From positions 1 to 64,000 of the forward strand of contig NZ_WJPO01000010.1 of the NCBI RefSeq assembly GCF_009649175.1: a stretch of 64,000 nucleotides of DNA. The letters run 5' to 3'. The position numbers were made by a program, and so were the translations under genes. Shown one piece after another: positions 27,751-35,407 of the stretch (the first letter of the stretch is position 1; each line of letters begins with the position of its first letter). The notes under the pieces are model-generated. The model was not told the origin of the DNA and did no database searches. It saw only the letters and a list, made by a program, of their open reading frames with translations. The DNA is from Rhodovulum strictum. GTDB lineage: Bacteria > Pseudomonadota > Alphaproteobacteria > Rhodobacterales > Rhodobacteraceae.

Positions 27751-28577
27751 CGGTACAGCGCCTCGGCGTGAAAGGCGACGTGATCCTCCATGAAGGTGGA
27801 GACGAAGAAATAGCTGTGATCGTACCCGCCCTGCATCCGGAAGATCGCGGGATGGCGGGTTTCGGTGATCGCCGCGGCCAGCGCCTCGGGCATCAGCGAA
27901 TCGATGAACTGATCGCCGGTGCCCTGGTCGATCAGCATCGGCCCCGCAAAGCCGTTGGCGCGCAGCGACAGGCAGGCATCGTGGCGGGTCCAGTCCACAT
28001 TGCCCTCGCCCAGATAGGCGTGGATCGGCTTCTTGGCCCAATCCGACTGGCTGGGGTGGGTGATCGGCGCAAAGGCCGAGACCGAGGCGAAGCGGCCGGG
28101 ATAGGCCATCGCGATGGTCAGCGCCCCATGCCCGCCCATGGAATGGCCGGTGATCGCCTGGCGTTCCTCGTCCAGCGCGAAGCCGTTGAACAGCACCCGC
28201 GGCAATTCCTCGGCGATGTAGTCCCACATGCGGAAATTGGCGGACCAGGGGGCCTGGGTGGCGTTGACATAGAAGCCCGCGCCCTGGCCCAGATTGTACA
28301 TCTCGTGATCGGCCACATCCGCGCCCCTCGGCGAGGTGTCGGGAAAGACCAGCGCGATGCCATGCTCGGCGGCCCATTGCTGGGCACCGGCCTTGACCAT
28401 GGCGTTCTCATGCGTGCAGGTCAGGCCCGAGAGATACCACAGCAGCGGCACGGGGCCGTCCTCGGCCTCGGCGGGCAGGAACAGGCCGAAGGTCATGTCG
28501 CATTTGCAGGCGTCCGAGGCGTGGCGATAGACGCCCTGCCGGCCGCCGAAGCATCTGTTCTCGGATAGGGTGTCCAT
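27747..28577 (-). CDS. fghA: S-formylglutathione hydrolase
   Basis: A 276-residue serine esterase that hydrolyses S-formylglutathione to formate and glutathione in formaldehyde detoxification and C1 oxidation. The nucleophile elbow [10 protein letters not shown] (near residue 148), the [18 protein letters not shown] segment and the SPRGADV region match the esterase D family. The partner glutathione-dependent formaldehyde dehydrogenase gene is not in the window. It overlaps the YaiI-family gene downstream. Confidence 0.92.
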   Translation of the reverse strand: MDTLSENRCFGGRQGVYRHASDACKCDMTFGLFLPAEAEDGPVPLLWYLSGLTCTHENAMVKAGAQQWAAEHGIALVFPDTSPRGADVADHEMYNLGQGAGFYVNATQAPWSANFRMWDYIAEELPRVLFNGFALDEERQAITGHSMGGHGALTIAMAYPGRFASVSAFAPITHPSQSDWAKKPIHAYLGEGNVDWTRHDACLSLRANGFAGPMLIDQGTGDQFIDSLMPEALAAAITETRHPAIFRMQGGYDHSYFFVSTFMEDHVAFHAEALYR

Positions 28578-28635
28578 GGCGCTCTCCCTCGCTGACCCGG
28601 CTATGGGGTAGCGCGCCCGCGCCCTCCGGGCAAGC

Positions 28636-29565
28636 TCAGAGCGTGGCGATCAGCGCGATCACGGCGGGAATGGTCAGGATCGAGGCCGCGGTCGAGATCA
28701 GGATTGAGGCCGAAACCCGCTGCGGCGCAACACCGTAATGCTGGGCCAGCATGTAGACATTGCCCGCCACCGGCAATGCGGCGGCCGCGATCATCACGCC
28801 AGCGGCATAGGGCCGGACATCGAACAGCACCAGCGCGGCAAAGGCCACCGCGGCAGGGTGCAGGATCAGCTTGGCAATGGACAGCCAGCCCGCCACCGCC
28901 AGCCGCTCCGCCGACCGGCTGGCAAGCGAGGCGCCGATGGCAAACAGCGCGCCGGGCGTGGCGGCGGCGCCCAGAAGCACCAGGAACATCGCCGCCGGTT
29001 CGGGCAGCGGCAATTGCAGGACCGACCAGGCAAGCCCCAGCACGATCGACACGATCATCGGGTTCTTGACCAGCCCCAGCGCGACATTGCCCAGGATCGC
29101 GGGGGAAACGCGGCCCTCGCGCGAGGCGGTCACCAGAATGACGATCAGGCTGGAGAACACGATCAGATCGACCGCCAGCACCATCATCACCGGCCCCACC
29201 GATGCCTCGCCCAGCAACAGCGCCAGCATCGGCAGGCCCAGGAACCCCGTGTTGCCGATGGCAGCGCATTGCGCCTCGACCGCGGCCTCGGCAACGCCGC
29301 GGCGGCGGATCAGGGCGATGGCGGTGGCCAGCAGATAGACCGCCATGGTGCCGGTCAGATAGGCGGCGATGAAGGCGGGATCGAAGAGCTCGGTTGCGGG
29401 CAGGTTGGCGGCGAAACGGAAGATCATCGCCGACAGCGCGAAATAGAAGACGAATTTCGTCAGCCAGGCGGTCGCCTCGGGCGTGAAGAACCCGGTCCGC
29501 CCGGCCCCGTAGCCAAGGCCGATCAGCGCGAAGAAGGGCAGGGTCTGAAGAAAGATCGCCAGCAT
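28636..29565 (-). CDS. AEC-family (auxin efflux carrier) transporter
   Basis: A 309-residue inner-membrane protein with about ten transmembrane segments in two five-helix repeats, the pattern of the AEC/BASS-like carriers. Recognisable features include FALIGLGYGAGRTGFF at the N-terminus, IGNTGFLGLPML in the first repeat and KLILHPAAVAFAALVLF in the second. Bacterial members export or import organic acids such as malate or malonate; the substrate here is unknown. It is divergent from the TetR gene, which is therefore a candidate regulator. Confidence 0.87.
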   Translation of the reverse strand: MLAIFLQTLPFFALIGLGYGAGRTGFFTPEATAWLTKFVFYFALSAMIFRFAANLPATELFDPAFIAAYLTGTMAVYLLATAIALIRRRGVAEAAVEAQCAAIGNTGFLGLPMLALLLGEASVGPVMMVLAVDLIVFSSLIVILVTASREGRVSPAILGNVALGLVKNPMIVSIVLGLAWSVLQLPLPEPAAMFLVLLGAAATPGALFAIGASLASRSAERLAVAGWLSIAKLILHPAAVAFAALVLFDVRPYAAGVMIAAAALPVAGNVYMLAQHYGVAPQRVSASILISTAASILTIPAVIALIATL

Positions 29566-29679
29566 CAGGCGCGGTTAGCACGCGGCGGCGGGATTGGGAA
29601 TGGTCCCGGGGGTGCGGCGCGGGCGGGCCGGTGCGGTCCTGTCGCATTTGCCGCCAGGGTCCGGGTTGCCCGGGGTGAA

Positions 29680-29713
29680 CCGTTCGGTTTAGACTACCCC
29701 ATCGGTAGAACGG
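29680..29713. promoter_or_regulatory. nested inverted repeat upstream of the TetR gene
   Basis: An outer pair CCGTTC (29680-29685)/GAACGG (29708-29713) encloses a perfect CTACC (29694-29698)/GGTAG (29704-29708) repeat. It ends eight bases before the regulator's ATG and lies in the 156-bp divergent region with the AEC transporter gene. Its position suits an autoregulatory operator, but no binding data support this. Confidence 0.45.
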
Positions 29714-29721
29714 AACGCCGG

Positions 29722-30345
29722 ATGACCGCCAATCCCGCGACGATCAGGAAGGGACGCAAGTTCGACCAGGTGCTGGAAGGCGCCCGGGACATCTTTCTGC
29801 GCGACGGCTTCGAGGGCGCAAGCGTGGACGACATCGCCCGCGCGGCAGGCGTGTCCAAGGCCACGCTTTACAGCTATTTCCCGGACAAGCGGCTGCTGTT
29901 CATCGAGGTTTTCCAGCAGGAATGCGACCGTCAGACCCTGGCCGCGCTGGACCAGATCGACATGGACGCGCCGGTGGCCGAGGTACTGAGACAGGCCGCG
30001 GGGCATATGGTCGCCTCGTTCCTGTGCGAGTTCAATCAGGCGGTGTTCCGGGTTTGCGTGGCCGAATCCGACCGCTTTCCGGAACTGGGCGCGGCGTTCT
30101 ACCGGTCGGGTCCGCGGCGGCTGCATGACGAACTGGCGGCCTTTCTTGCGCGGGCCGATGGGCAGGGCGAGGTGTCGATCCCCGATGCCGCCCTGGCCGC
30201 CGACCAGTTCACCGAATTGTGCAAGGCCGATCTTTACCTGCGCCATCTCTTGCGGATCGACGACAACTTTGCCCCCGAGGAAATCGCCCGGGTGATCGAG
30301 GGGGCGGTGGCGACCTTCATGGCGCGCTACGGGATCGGCAGCTAA
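29722..30345 (+). CDS. TetR/AcrR-family transcriptional regulator
   Basis: A 207-residue regulator. The N-terminal helix-turn-helix is clear: GARDIFLRDGFEGASVDDIA, followed by the recognition region AAGVSKATLYSYFPDKRLLF (residues about 20-60). The C-terminal ligand domain contains AACxx-free helices typical of the AefR-like subgroup, with ADQFTELCKADLYLRHLL near the end. It probably represses itself and the divergent AEC transporter. The ATG at 29722 is selected over upstream in-frame codons, which run through the promoter. It meets the NYN gene tail to tail with a four-base overlap. Confidence 0.88.
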   Translation: MTANPATIRKGRKFDQVLEGARDIFLRDGFEGASVDDIARAAGVSKATLYSYFPDKRLLFIEVFQQECDRQTLAALDQIDMDAPVAEVLRQAAGHMVASFLCEFNQAVFRVCVAESDRFPELGAAFYRSGPRRLHDELAAFLARADGQGEVSIPDAALAADQFTELCKADLYLRHLLRIDDNFAPEEIARVIEGAVATFMARYGIGS

Positions 30346-31061
30346 TCCACGCGGCGCACCTGCATCTGGTTGCCGACCTTGCGCGTCTCGAACCGCTTCA
30401 ACTCGTGCACGAGGTCGGACAGCTTGCGCTTGCCATAGGTCCGGGTGTCGAAATCGGGATTGTCGGCGGTGATGTACTGGCCAAGCTGGCCCAGCGTGTA
30501 CCACTCGTCCTCCTGCTCGATCTTGTCCATCGCCCGGATGATCAGGTCGATCGCCTCTTTCGGCGGCCGCTTGCCGACAGGCTCGGCCGGGGTCTTGCCC
30601 TTCTGGGCGGGGACGGGCTCTTCGATGATGTTCTCGATCAGCACGAAGCGGTTGCAGACATTGCGCAGGCTGACCGGCGCCTTGGCCTCGCCAATGCCGA
30701 TGACGTCAAGCCCCTGTTCGCGGATCCGGCTGGCCAGCCGCGTGAAATCGCTATCGGACGAAACCAGCACGAATCCGTCAAAGCGGCCCGAATGCAGGAT
30801 GTCCATCGCGTCGATCACCAGCCCGATGTCGCTGGCGTTCTTGCCCTTGGTATTCGCGGTTTCCTGATGCGCCAGCAACCCCAGCGCCAGCACCTTTTCG
30901 GCCCAGGGTTTCAGCCGATCAGACGACCAGTCGCCATAGACCCGGCGCAGGGCCGGTTCGCCGAACGAGGTGATTTCCTTGAGGATCGGCTCGGCATAGC
31001 GGGCGGGGATGTTGTCGGCGTCGATCAGCACGGCAAGAAGCGGGGGCTTGGGATCGGGCAC
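30342..31061 (-). CDS. NYN-domain protein with LOTUS/OST-HTH domain
   Basis: A 239-residue protein. Residues about 8-150 form a NYN (LabA/DUF88) PIN-like nuclease fold, with the conserved acidic positions in LLAVLIDADNIPA, the NASDIGLVIDAMD segment and LVSSDSDFTRLA. Residues about 168-238 look like an OST-HTH/LOTUS RNA-binding domain (KEAIDLIIRAMD, YTLGQLGQYI, KLSDLVHELKRFE). The combination suggests an RNA-directed nuclease or RNA-binding regulator. GTG at 31061 is chosen because GAAAGGAG lies at 31071-31078. It follows puhE on the same strand after a hairpin. Confidence 0.85.
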   Translation of the reverse strand: MPDPKPPLLAVLIDADNIPARYAEPILKEITSFGEPALRRVYGDWSSDRLKPWAEKVLALGLLAHQETANTKGKNASDIGLVIDAMDILHSGRFDGFVLVSSDSDFTRLASRIREQGLDVIGIGEAKAPVSLRNVCNRFVLIENIIEEPVPAQKGKTPAEPVGKRPPKEAIDLIIRAMDKIEQEDEWYTLGQLGQYITADNPDFDTRTYGKRKLSDLVHELKRFETRKVGNQMQVRRVD

Positions 31062-31112
31062 GAAACGGCTCTCCTTTCGGTGTGTCGGGGGCCGGGGCGC
31101 AAGGGCCGGCCC

Positions 31113-31133
31113 GCTGCCTCTGTCGCAGGCAGC
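31113..31133 (-). terminator. hairpin after the photosynthesis superoperon
   Basis: GCTGCCT (31113-31119) and AGGCAGC (31127-31133) form a perfect 7-bp stem with a 7-nt loop between puhE and the NYN gene. No U-run follows, so it marks a possible processing or termination site for the bchF-puhE transcript. Confidence 0.4.
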
Positions 31134-31204
31134 AACCCAGGCTAGCATGGCGCAGGGCGGAAACTCCATGGGGAGAGTGCGCGCGGCCTTGAAAGGCGGC
31201 GGCG

Positions 31205-32026
31205 TCAGATGCCGCGCAGATCCTTGTGCTGGATCTCGGCTTTCTCGGGCGTGTCCTTGCGGGCGGGCAGCATCCAGCGCCAGAGCTTTTCGTCGGGCAG
31301 GGGCAGCACCATCAGCCAGTGTTCGAGCAAGGCCAGCGCCGTGATGGCGGACAACAGCGCGAAGCCGACGATTTCATGCGGGGCGGAAACCGACATCAAC
31401 CGTTCGATCCAGCAATAGACCGCAAAGGTCAGGAACGAGACCGAGAAGGGAAACAGCCAGTTCAGCCGCGAGATCCGGAAATGGCTGGGCAGATGCGCCA
31501 GCGGCGAGGGCAGGAATTCGACATTGATCTTGGGCACGCCCAGAAAGAGGTTCAGCTTGGCCGAGATGCGCGCAAAGAACAGCACGATAAAGGTCCACAG
31601 ACCGACCGCATTCGGCGAATCGTGGCTGGTAACAAGCATCACGAACAGGATCACGACCAGCAGCGTCTCGTGATAGGCGATGGTGCCATAGGCCCGCATG
31701 AAGCGTTCCCAGCCACGCGCGGCATCATGGCAATGCGTGGTGTTCGGCCCGGTGATGACCCCGGTCAGAAAGGCAAGCTCGACCCAGCCCCAGATCGCCA
31801 GCGCGGCAAGGAATGCCACATAGGACGCCGCCACACTTTCCATGTGCCGCGTCAGTTCGTAAAGCCAGACCCCGCCCCCCAGAAGGGGCAGGGCCATGAT
31901 CGTGGCGCGCAGATGCGCAAGGCGGCCGCGATGCTCGGCACGGCGCACGACAACAAGGATCGCCCCGGTGGAGAACCACCAGATGAAAAGCGCCGCGAGC
32001 GCCGCGAACCACGCCGATGCGATCAA
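31205..32026 (-). CDS. puhE: photosynthetic complex assembly protein PuhE
   Basis: A 273-residue inner-membrane protein with about seven hydrophobic segments, including the conserved HESVAASY-like and NTTHCHDAARGWERFMRAYG-type loops (shown here as RHMESVAASYVAF and THCHDAARGWERFM). PuhE proteins modulate bacteriochlorophyll synthesis and reaction-centre assembly in purple bacteria. The start is taken as TTG at 32026, which overlaps the acsF TGA (TTGA) and has GGAG about eight bases upstream; no ATG or GTG is available at the conserved N-terminus. It is the last gene of the superoperon. hemA and cycA, often found next in relatives, are absent. Confidence 0.88.
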   Translation of the reverse strand: MIASAWFAALAALFIWWFSTGAILVVVRRAEHRGRLAHLRATIMALPLLGGGVWLYELTRHMESVAASYVAFLAALAIWGWVELAFLTGVITGPNTTHCHDAARGWERFMRAYGTIAYHETLLVVILFVMLVTSHDSPNAVGLWTFIVLFFARISAKLNLFLGVPKINVEFLPSPLAHLPSHFRISRLNWLFPFSVSFLTFAVYCWIERLMSVSAPHEIVGFALLSAITALALLEHWLMVLPLPDEKLWRWMLPARKDTPEKAEIQHKDLRGI

Positions 32027-33138
32027 TAGACAGGCTCCAGTCTGGTGCTGGCGGGCACCTGATGGCGTTTGGCCGGGATCGTGAACAGCATCGCAAAGGC
32101 CCAGGCCGCTTTCGCGCTGCCCGCCCATTGCGTCAGCCTGCCGCCCAGCCCCCCTGCCCGCTTGCCGCGGTCGATCTGCGCAGAGGCCGACTGAAGCGCC
32201 CTGAGCCCGGGCATCCAGCGCGGGTGGTCTATGTCCAGCGTGATCGGGAAGATCTGCTTGCTGAGTTCCGAGGTCTTGCGGAACACCTCATGCCCGTACC
32301 AGTCGGTATCGACGTCCAGCGCCTTGTGAAAGGCCGGGCGCTGGTGGTCGCGCACATGCATCGTGGCATAGACGGCGGTCAGGAAGAACTTGATCCACCA
32401 CACATTGACGCCCGAGGTCAGTTTCGGGTCGGTCTTCATCAGCAGCGCGAAGGCTTCGCCATGGCGGAACTCGTCATTGCACCATTCGCGGAACCACTTG
32501 AAGATCGGGTGGAACCGCTTGTCGGGATGCGCCTCGAGATGGCGATAGATCGTGATGTAGCGGGCGTAGCCGATCTTTTCCGACAGGTAGGTGGCGTAAT
32601 AGATGAATTTCGGCCGGAAATAGGTGTATTTCTTCATCTGGGTCAGGAAACCCAGATTGACCGCGATATTGGCCTCGCGCAGCGCATCGTTGATGAAACC
32701 CGCATGCCGCGCTTCGTCCCGCGCCATCAATTGGAACAGTTCCGTGATGTCGGGGTTGTTGCCGCGCCGCTTCATCTCCTTGTAGAGCACGCAGCCCGAG
32801 AATTCGGCGGTGCAGGAACTTATCAGGAAGTCGATGAATTCCTTGCGCAATTCCGGATCCATGCCGTCCCAGTCGACATGATCCCAGTTCTCGTCCTTGC
32901 GGAAATGGCCCTTGTTCGGGTCGGCCTTCATCTCGGCGATGAGCTGGTCCCAATCCTTGCGGACGGGGGTGACGTCGATCGCATCAAGCTCGTCGAAATC
33001 GGTGGTGTAGAAGCGGGGCGTCAGCAGGGTGTCCTGCATCGCGACCGCGGTTGCGCTTTCGCTGTCGAGAACGGCCTGGGCCTCCTGAATCGCCAGGCCC
33101 TCTTCGACGGTGGTGGCATCGGCGGTATGGACGTTCAC
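32023..33138 (-). CDS. acsF: aerobic Mg-protoporphyrin IX monomethyl ester cyclase
   Basis: A 371-residue diiron monooxygenase that forms ring E of bacteriochlorophyll using oxygen. The two carboxylate-bridged diiron motifs are visible: MARDEARHAGF and WCNDEFRHGEAF, with earlier ligands in SSCTAEFSGCVLYKEMKRR. This is the oxygen-dependent route; the radical-SAM BchE alternative is not encoded in the window. It overlaps the small gene upstream (four bases) and puhE downstream, so all three are translationally linked. Confidence 0.95.
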   Translation of the reverse strand: MNVHTADATTVEEGLAIQEAQAVLDSESATAVAMQDTLLTPRFYTTDFDELDAIDVTPVRKDWDQLIAEMKADPNKGHFRKDENWDHVDWDGMDPELRKEFIDFLISSCTAEFSGCVLYKEMKRRGNNPDITELFQLMARDEARHAGFINDALREANIAVNLGFLTQMKKYTYFRPKFIYYATYLSEKIGYARYITIYRHLEAHPDKRFHPIFKWFREWCNDEFRHGEAFALLMKTDPKLTSGVNVWWIKFFLTAVYATMHVRDHQRPAFHKALDVDTDWYGHEVFRKTSELSKQIFPITLDIDHPRWMPGLRALQSASAQIDRGKRAGGLGGRLTQWAGSAKAAWAFAMLFTIPAKRHQVPASTRLEPVY

Positions 33139-33431
33139 AGCGTGGCCTCCTCGGAAAAGGAGAACTCGCAGAGTTCCATGACTTCCAGATCGCCGGTCAG
33201 CCGCGTCCAGAACCGTTCGACGCTCGAGGCGCGGGTGATGGTGGCGATGCGATCCTCGGTCACGACCTCGCCATAGGGGGCCATGATCTCGGGGCCATGC
33301 ACCAGTACCTCGTCGCCCGGGTGGACGACGGCCCCGTTGTTGAAGCGCACATGCGCGTGAAGGCTTTCGAACTTGTGCGAGACCTCAACCGTGCAGGGCG
33401 CGGTCTCCTTTTCTCGGGTGAAGATTCCCAT
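33135..33431 (-). CDS. small conserved photosynthesis-cluster protein upstream of acsF
   Basis: A 98-residue cytoplasmic protein with a beta-rich pattern (VEVSHKFESLHAHVRF, VVHPGDEVLVHGPEI, YGEVVTEDRIATI), resembling a small barrel. I know similar short open frames between puhC and acsF in related phototrophs, but no function. The ATG at 33431 is preferred over one 42 bases upstream because the conserved part starts here and AGGGAA precedes it. Its stop overlaps the acsF ATG, which makes a role with the cyclase an attractive inference. Confidence 0.75.
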   Translation of the reverse strand: MGIFTREKETAPCTVEVSHKFESLHAHVRFNNGAVVHPGDEVLVHGPEIMAPYGEVVTEDRIATITRASSVERFWTRLTGDLEVMELCEFSFSEEATL

Positions 33432-33482
33432 TTTGCGGTTCCCTGTTTTTTGTGGGAGGACACATGTTCCCAATCCTCCCGG

Positions 33483-33953
33483 TCAGTCCAGCAGCCGCGC
33501 GAAAGCTGCCGCGTTATCGGCACCAAAGCCGATCAGTTCCGCACGCCAACCCGTCAGGTCGTCGTACAGAGACAGACGCCCGCTTTCATAGCGGACGAGC
33601 CGGACAGGGGCATCAACCGGCGCGTCGATCTTGCCGCGCTCATGTCTCAGCACCCGCCAGATACCCGAGATGAACCCCCCCTCCAGGGGACCGAACTCGC
33701 GTATGATGTTTCCCTCGGTGTCATAGACGGTGGCCCGACCCGAGTTGCTGCCTTCGATCACGATCTGACGCTCGATGGCAATCGGCGCGTTGTGATCGGG
33801 CAAGGCCGAAAGCGGCTTGTCCGTCACCCGGGCCCAGGTCACCAGCGCCAGCGCCAGCAGGACCATGCCGAACATGGCCTTGATCATGATCGTAGGGATC
33901 TTTTCCATCCCGTCGGTCTTGCGGGGGCGCTTCTGGGGGTCGGTGGTGGCCAT
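33483..33953 (-). CDS. puhC: photosynthetic complex assembly protein PuhC
   Basis: A 156-residue protein with a polar cytoplasmic N-terminus, one membrane segment (about residues 22-42) and a periplasmic domain. The RVTDKPLSALP and GFISGIWRVLRHERG segments are typical of PuhC, which promotes assembly of the reaction-centre/LH1 complex. It begins three bases after puhB ends. Confidence 0.9.
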   Translation of the reverse strand: MATTDPQKRPRKTDGMEKIPTIMIKAMFGMVLLALALVTWARVTDKPLSALPDHNAPIAIERQIVIEGSNSGRATVYDTEGNIIREFGPLEGGFISGIWRVLRHERGKIDAPVDAPVRLVRYESGRLSLYDDLTGWRAELIGFGADNAAAFARLLD

Positions 33954-33956
33954 TTC

Positions 33957-34589
33957 TTACTCCGCTGCCAGCGCGTCGTCATCGGGAACGCGCGCGAGCC
34001 TGGGTTCGGAAACCCGCGTTTCCGCCGCGTCGGCGATGATCCGGGCGACCTTCGCCGCGTCAGGGATGCAGCGGAACGCGGGCTCCGTGCGGGCCATCCG
34101 CCAGGGGCGGACATGGGGCCAGCACAAGAGATAGGAGAATCTGGTCGTTCCCATCAGTTCGAAGGCGATGGTGCCGTTGCCCGATTTCCTGAGATCCAGA
34201 TTGGCATTGCCGATCCAGGTATAGGGCAGGTTCAGCGTCATCGTGAGCGCAGCGCCGATCCGCAGCGCGACACGACGGTTCGTCACGGTATAGACCGTCG
34301 CCTTGGCCTGGACGAAGGCCGTGATCATGAGCAGGGCACAGACCACGGCCCCGAGGACCAGGAAGAACGATGATGCGACCGCCGCCTGGGCCAGAGACAT
34401 CGTCTCGGTGGCGACGATCACACGCCAGAGGAACAGCACGACGAAATACCCGCCGACCCAGTAAAGCGCGAGGCTTTCGCGGGCCAGAACCCACCAGTCG
34501 GGTGACCCCTGCCAGAGGATGTGTTCACCCTCCGGCGGAAGCTCGGGCAGGCCCTTGATGGGCTCGACGTCGAAATCGTCGTGGGACAT
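33957..34589 (-). CDS. puhB: photosynthetic complex assembly protein PuhB
   Basis: A 210-residue membrane protein. The N-terminal tail (1-35, with GLPELPPEGEHILWQGSPDW) is followed by two or three membrane segments (about 38-59 and 65-95) and a bacterial-PH-like domain (YTVTNRRVALRIG onwards). PuhB forms dimers and aids reaction-centre assembly in Rhodobacter. It lies 21 bases after puhA in the superoperon. Confidence 0.92.
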   Translation of the reverse strand: MSHDDFDVEPIKGLPELPPEGEHILWQGSPDWWVLARESLALYWVGGYFVVLFLWRVIVATETMSLAQAAVASSFFLVLGAVVCALLMITAFVQAKATVYTVTNRRVALRIGAALTMTLNLPYTWIGNANLDLRKSGNGTIAFELMGTTRFSYLLCWPHVRPWRMARTEPAFRCIPDAAKVARIIADAAETRVSEPRLARVPDDDALAAE

Positions 34590-34610
34590 GCGTCCGGTCG
34601 CTCCTCGGGA

Positions 34611-35390
34611 TTAGAGTTGCGGTTCCTGCCGCGCCGGGTCGGCATAGAGCGTGCCGCCGGCATAGTAGCCGCAGATCTTTTCTTCCTCGAGCTTGGTCAC
34701 CTTTTTGGGCGACTTGATCGTCGGCACGCCGGCGAAGTGCTTGCCATAGATCAGGCGCACGCCCACTTCGGGCTTGAACCAGCTGATATTGGCAACCTGC
34801 ATCGGGATCAGCCGGCGCCCGCCACCATGGGCAGCGTCCAGTTCGACCTCGAGATAGCGCACAAGCTGCTCGGGCTCGTCGATCCACATGTCGACGACCT
34901 TGCCGACCGCCTCGCCGTCACCGGCCACGACGGTCATGCCGCGCGGATCGCGACCGCCCGACACCTTGAAGCCGCCAAGCGCCGCCATCGGCTGGATCTT
35001 GGGATGGCCGCGGCCGTCCAGTTCCGGCTCGTCCTTGCGGGCACACCACGAGGCCGGGCCGACGCCGTCCACCATGGGATCGCCGGTCGGTTCCAGCGGA
35101 TAACCGTTGTTCTTGGTCATCTTCTTCAGCGGCAGATCCTTGTTGCGCGGATCGGTCAGCAGGTTGGGCACGGTCATTTCGCCCTGGCCATGCGGCAGCT
35201 TGAAGGTCTTCTTCTCGGGCACCCAGAACATGCCCTGGTTCGGCGCGGGCTTGCCCATCTCGTCCTCGAGCGGATAGCCCTCGTGCATGTTCGCGCGCTG
35301 GAGGTAGAACACCAGCCCCGCGAAGAACAGCCAGAATGACCAGATGGACAGACTGGCAAGATCGAAGTTTCCGAAAAATGCGTTGACCAT
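34611..35390 (-). CDS. puhA: photosynthetic reaction centre H subunit
   Basis: A 259-residue subunit that caps the L-M core of the type-II reaction centre on the cytoplasmic side and helps protonate the secondary quinone. One N-terminal membrane helix (about residues 11-33, SLSIWSFWLFFAGLVFYLQR) is followed by YPLEDE and a cytoplasmic PRC-barrel-like domain with RGMTVVAGDGEAVGKVVDMW. The L and M genes (puf operon) are not in the window. In relatives an additional puhA promoter lies inside lhaA; I did not find a decisive signature for it here. Confidence 0.97.
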   Translation of the reverse strand: MVNAFFGNFDLASLSIWSFWLFFAGLVFYLQRANMHEGYPLEDEMGKPAPNQGMFWVPEKKTFKLPHGQGEMTVPNLLTDPRNKDLPLKKMTKNNGYPLEPTGDPMVDGVGPASWCARKDEPELDGRGHPKIQPMAALGGFKVSGGRDPRGMTVVAGDGEAVGKVVDMWIDEPEQLVRYLEVELDAAHGGGRRLIPMQVANISWFKPEVGVRLIYGKHFAGVPTIKSPKKVTKLEEEKICGYYAGGTLYADPARQEPQL

Positions 35391-35407
35391 GGGTTCGGTC
35401 CTCCGGG

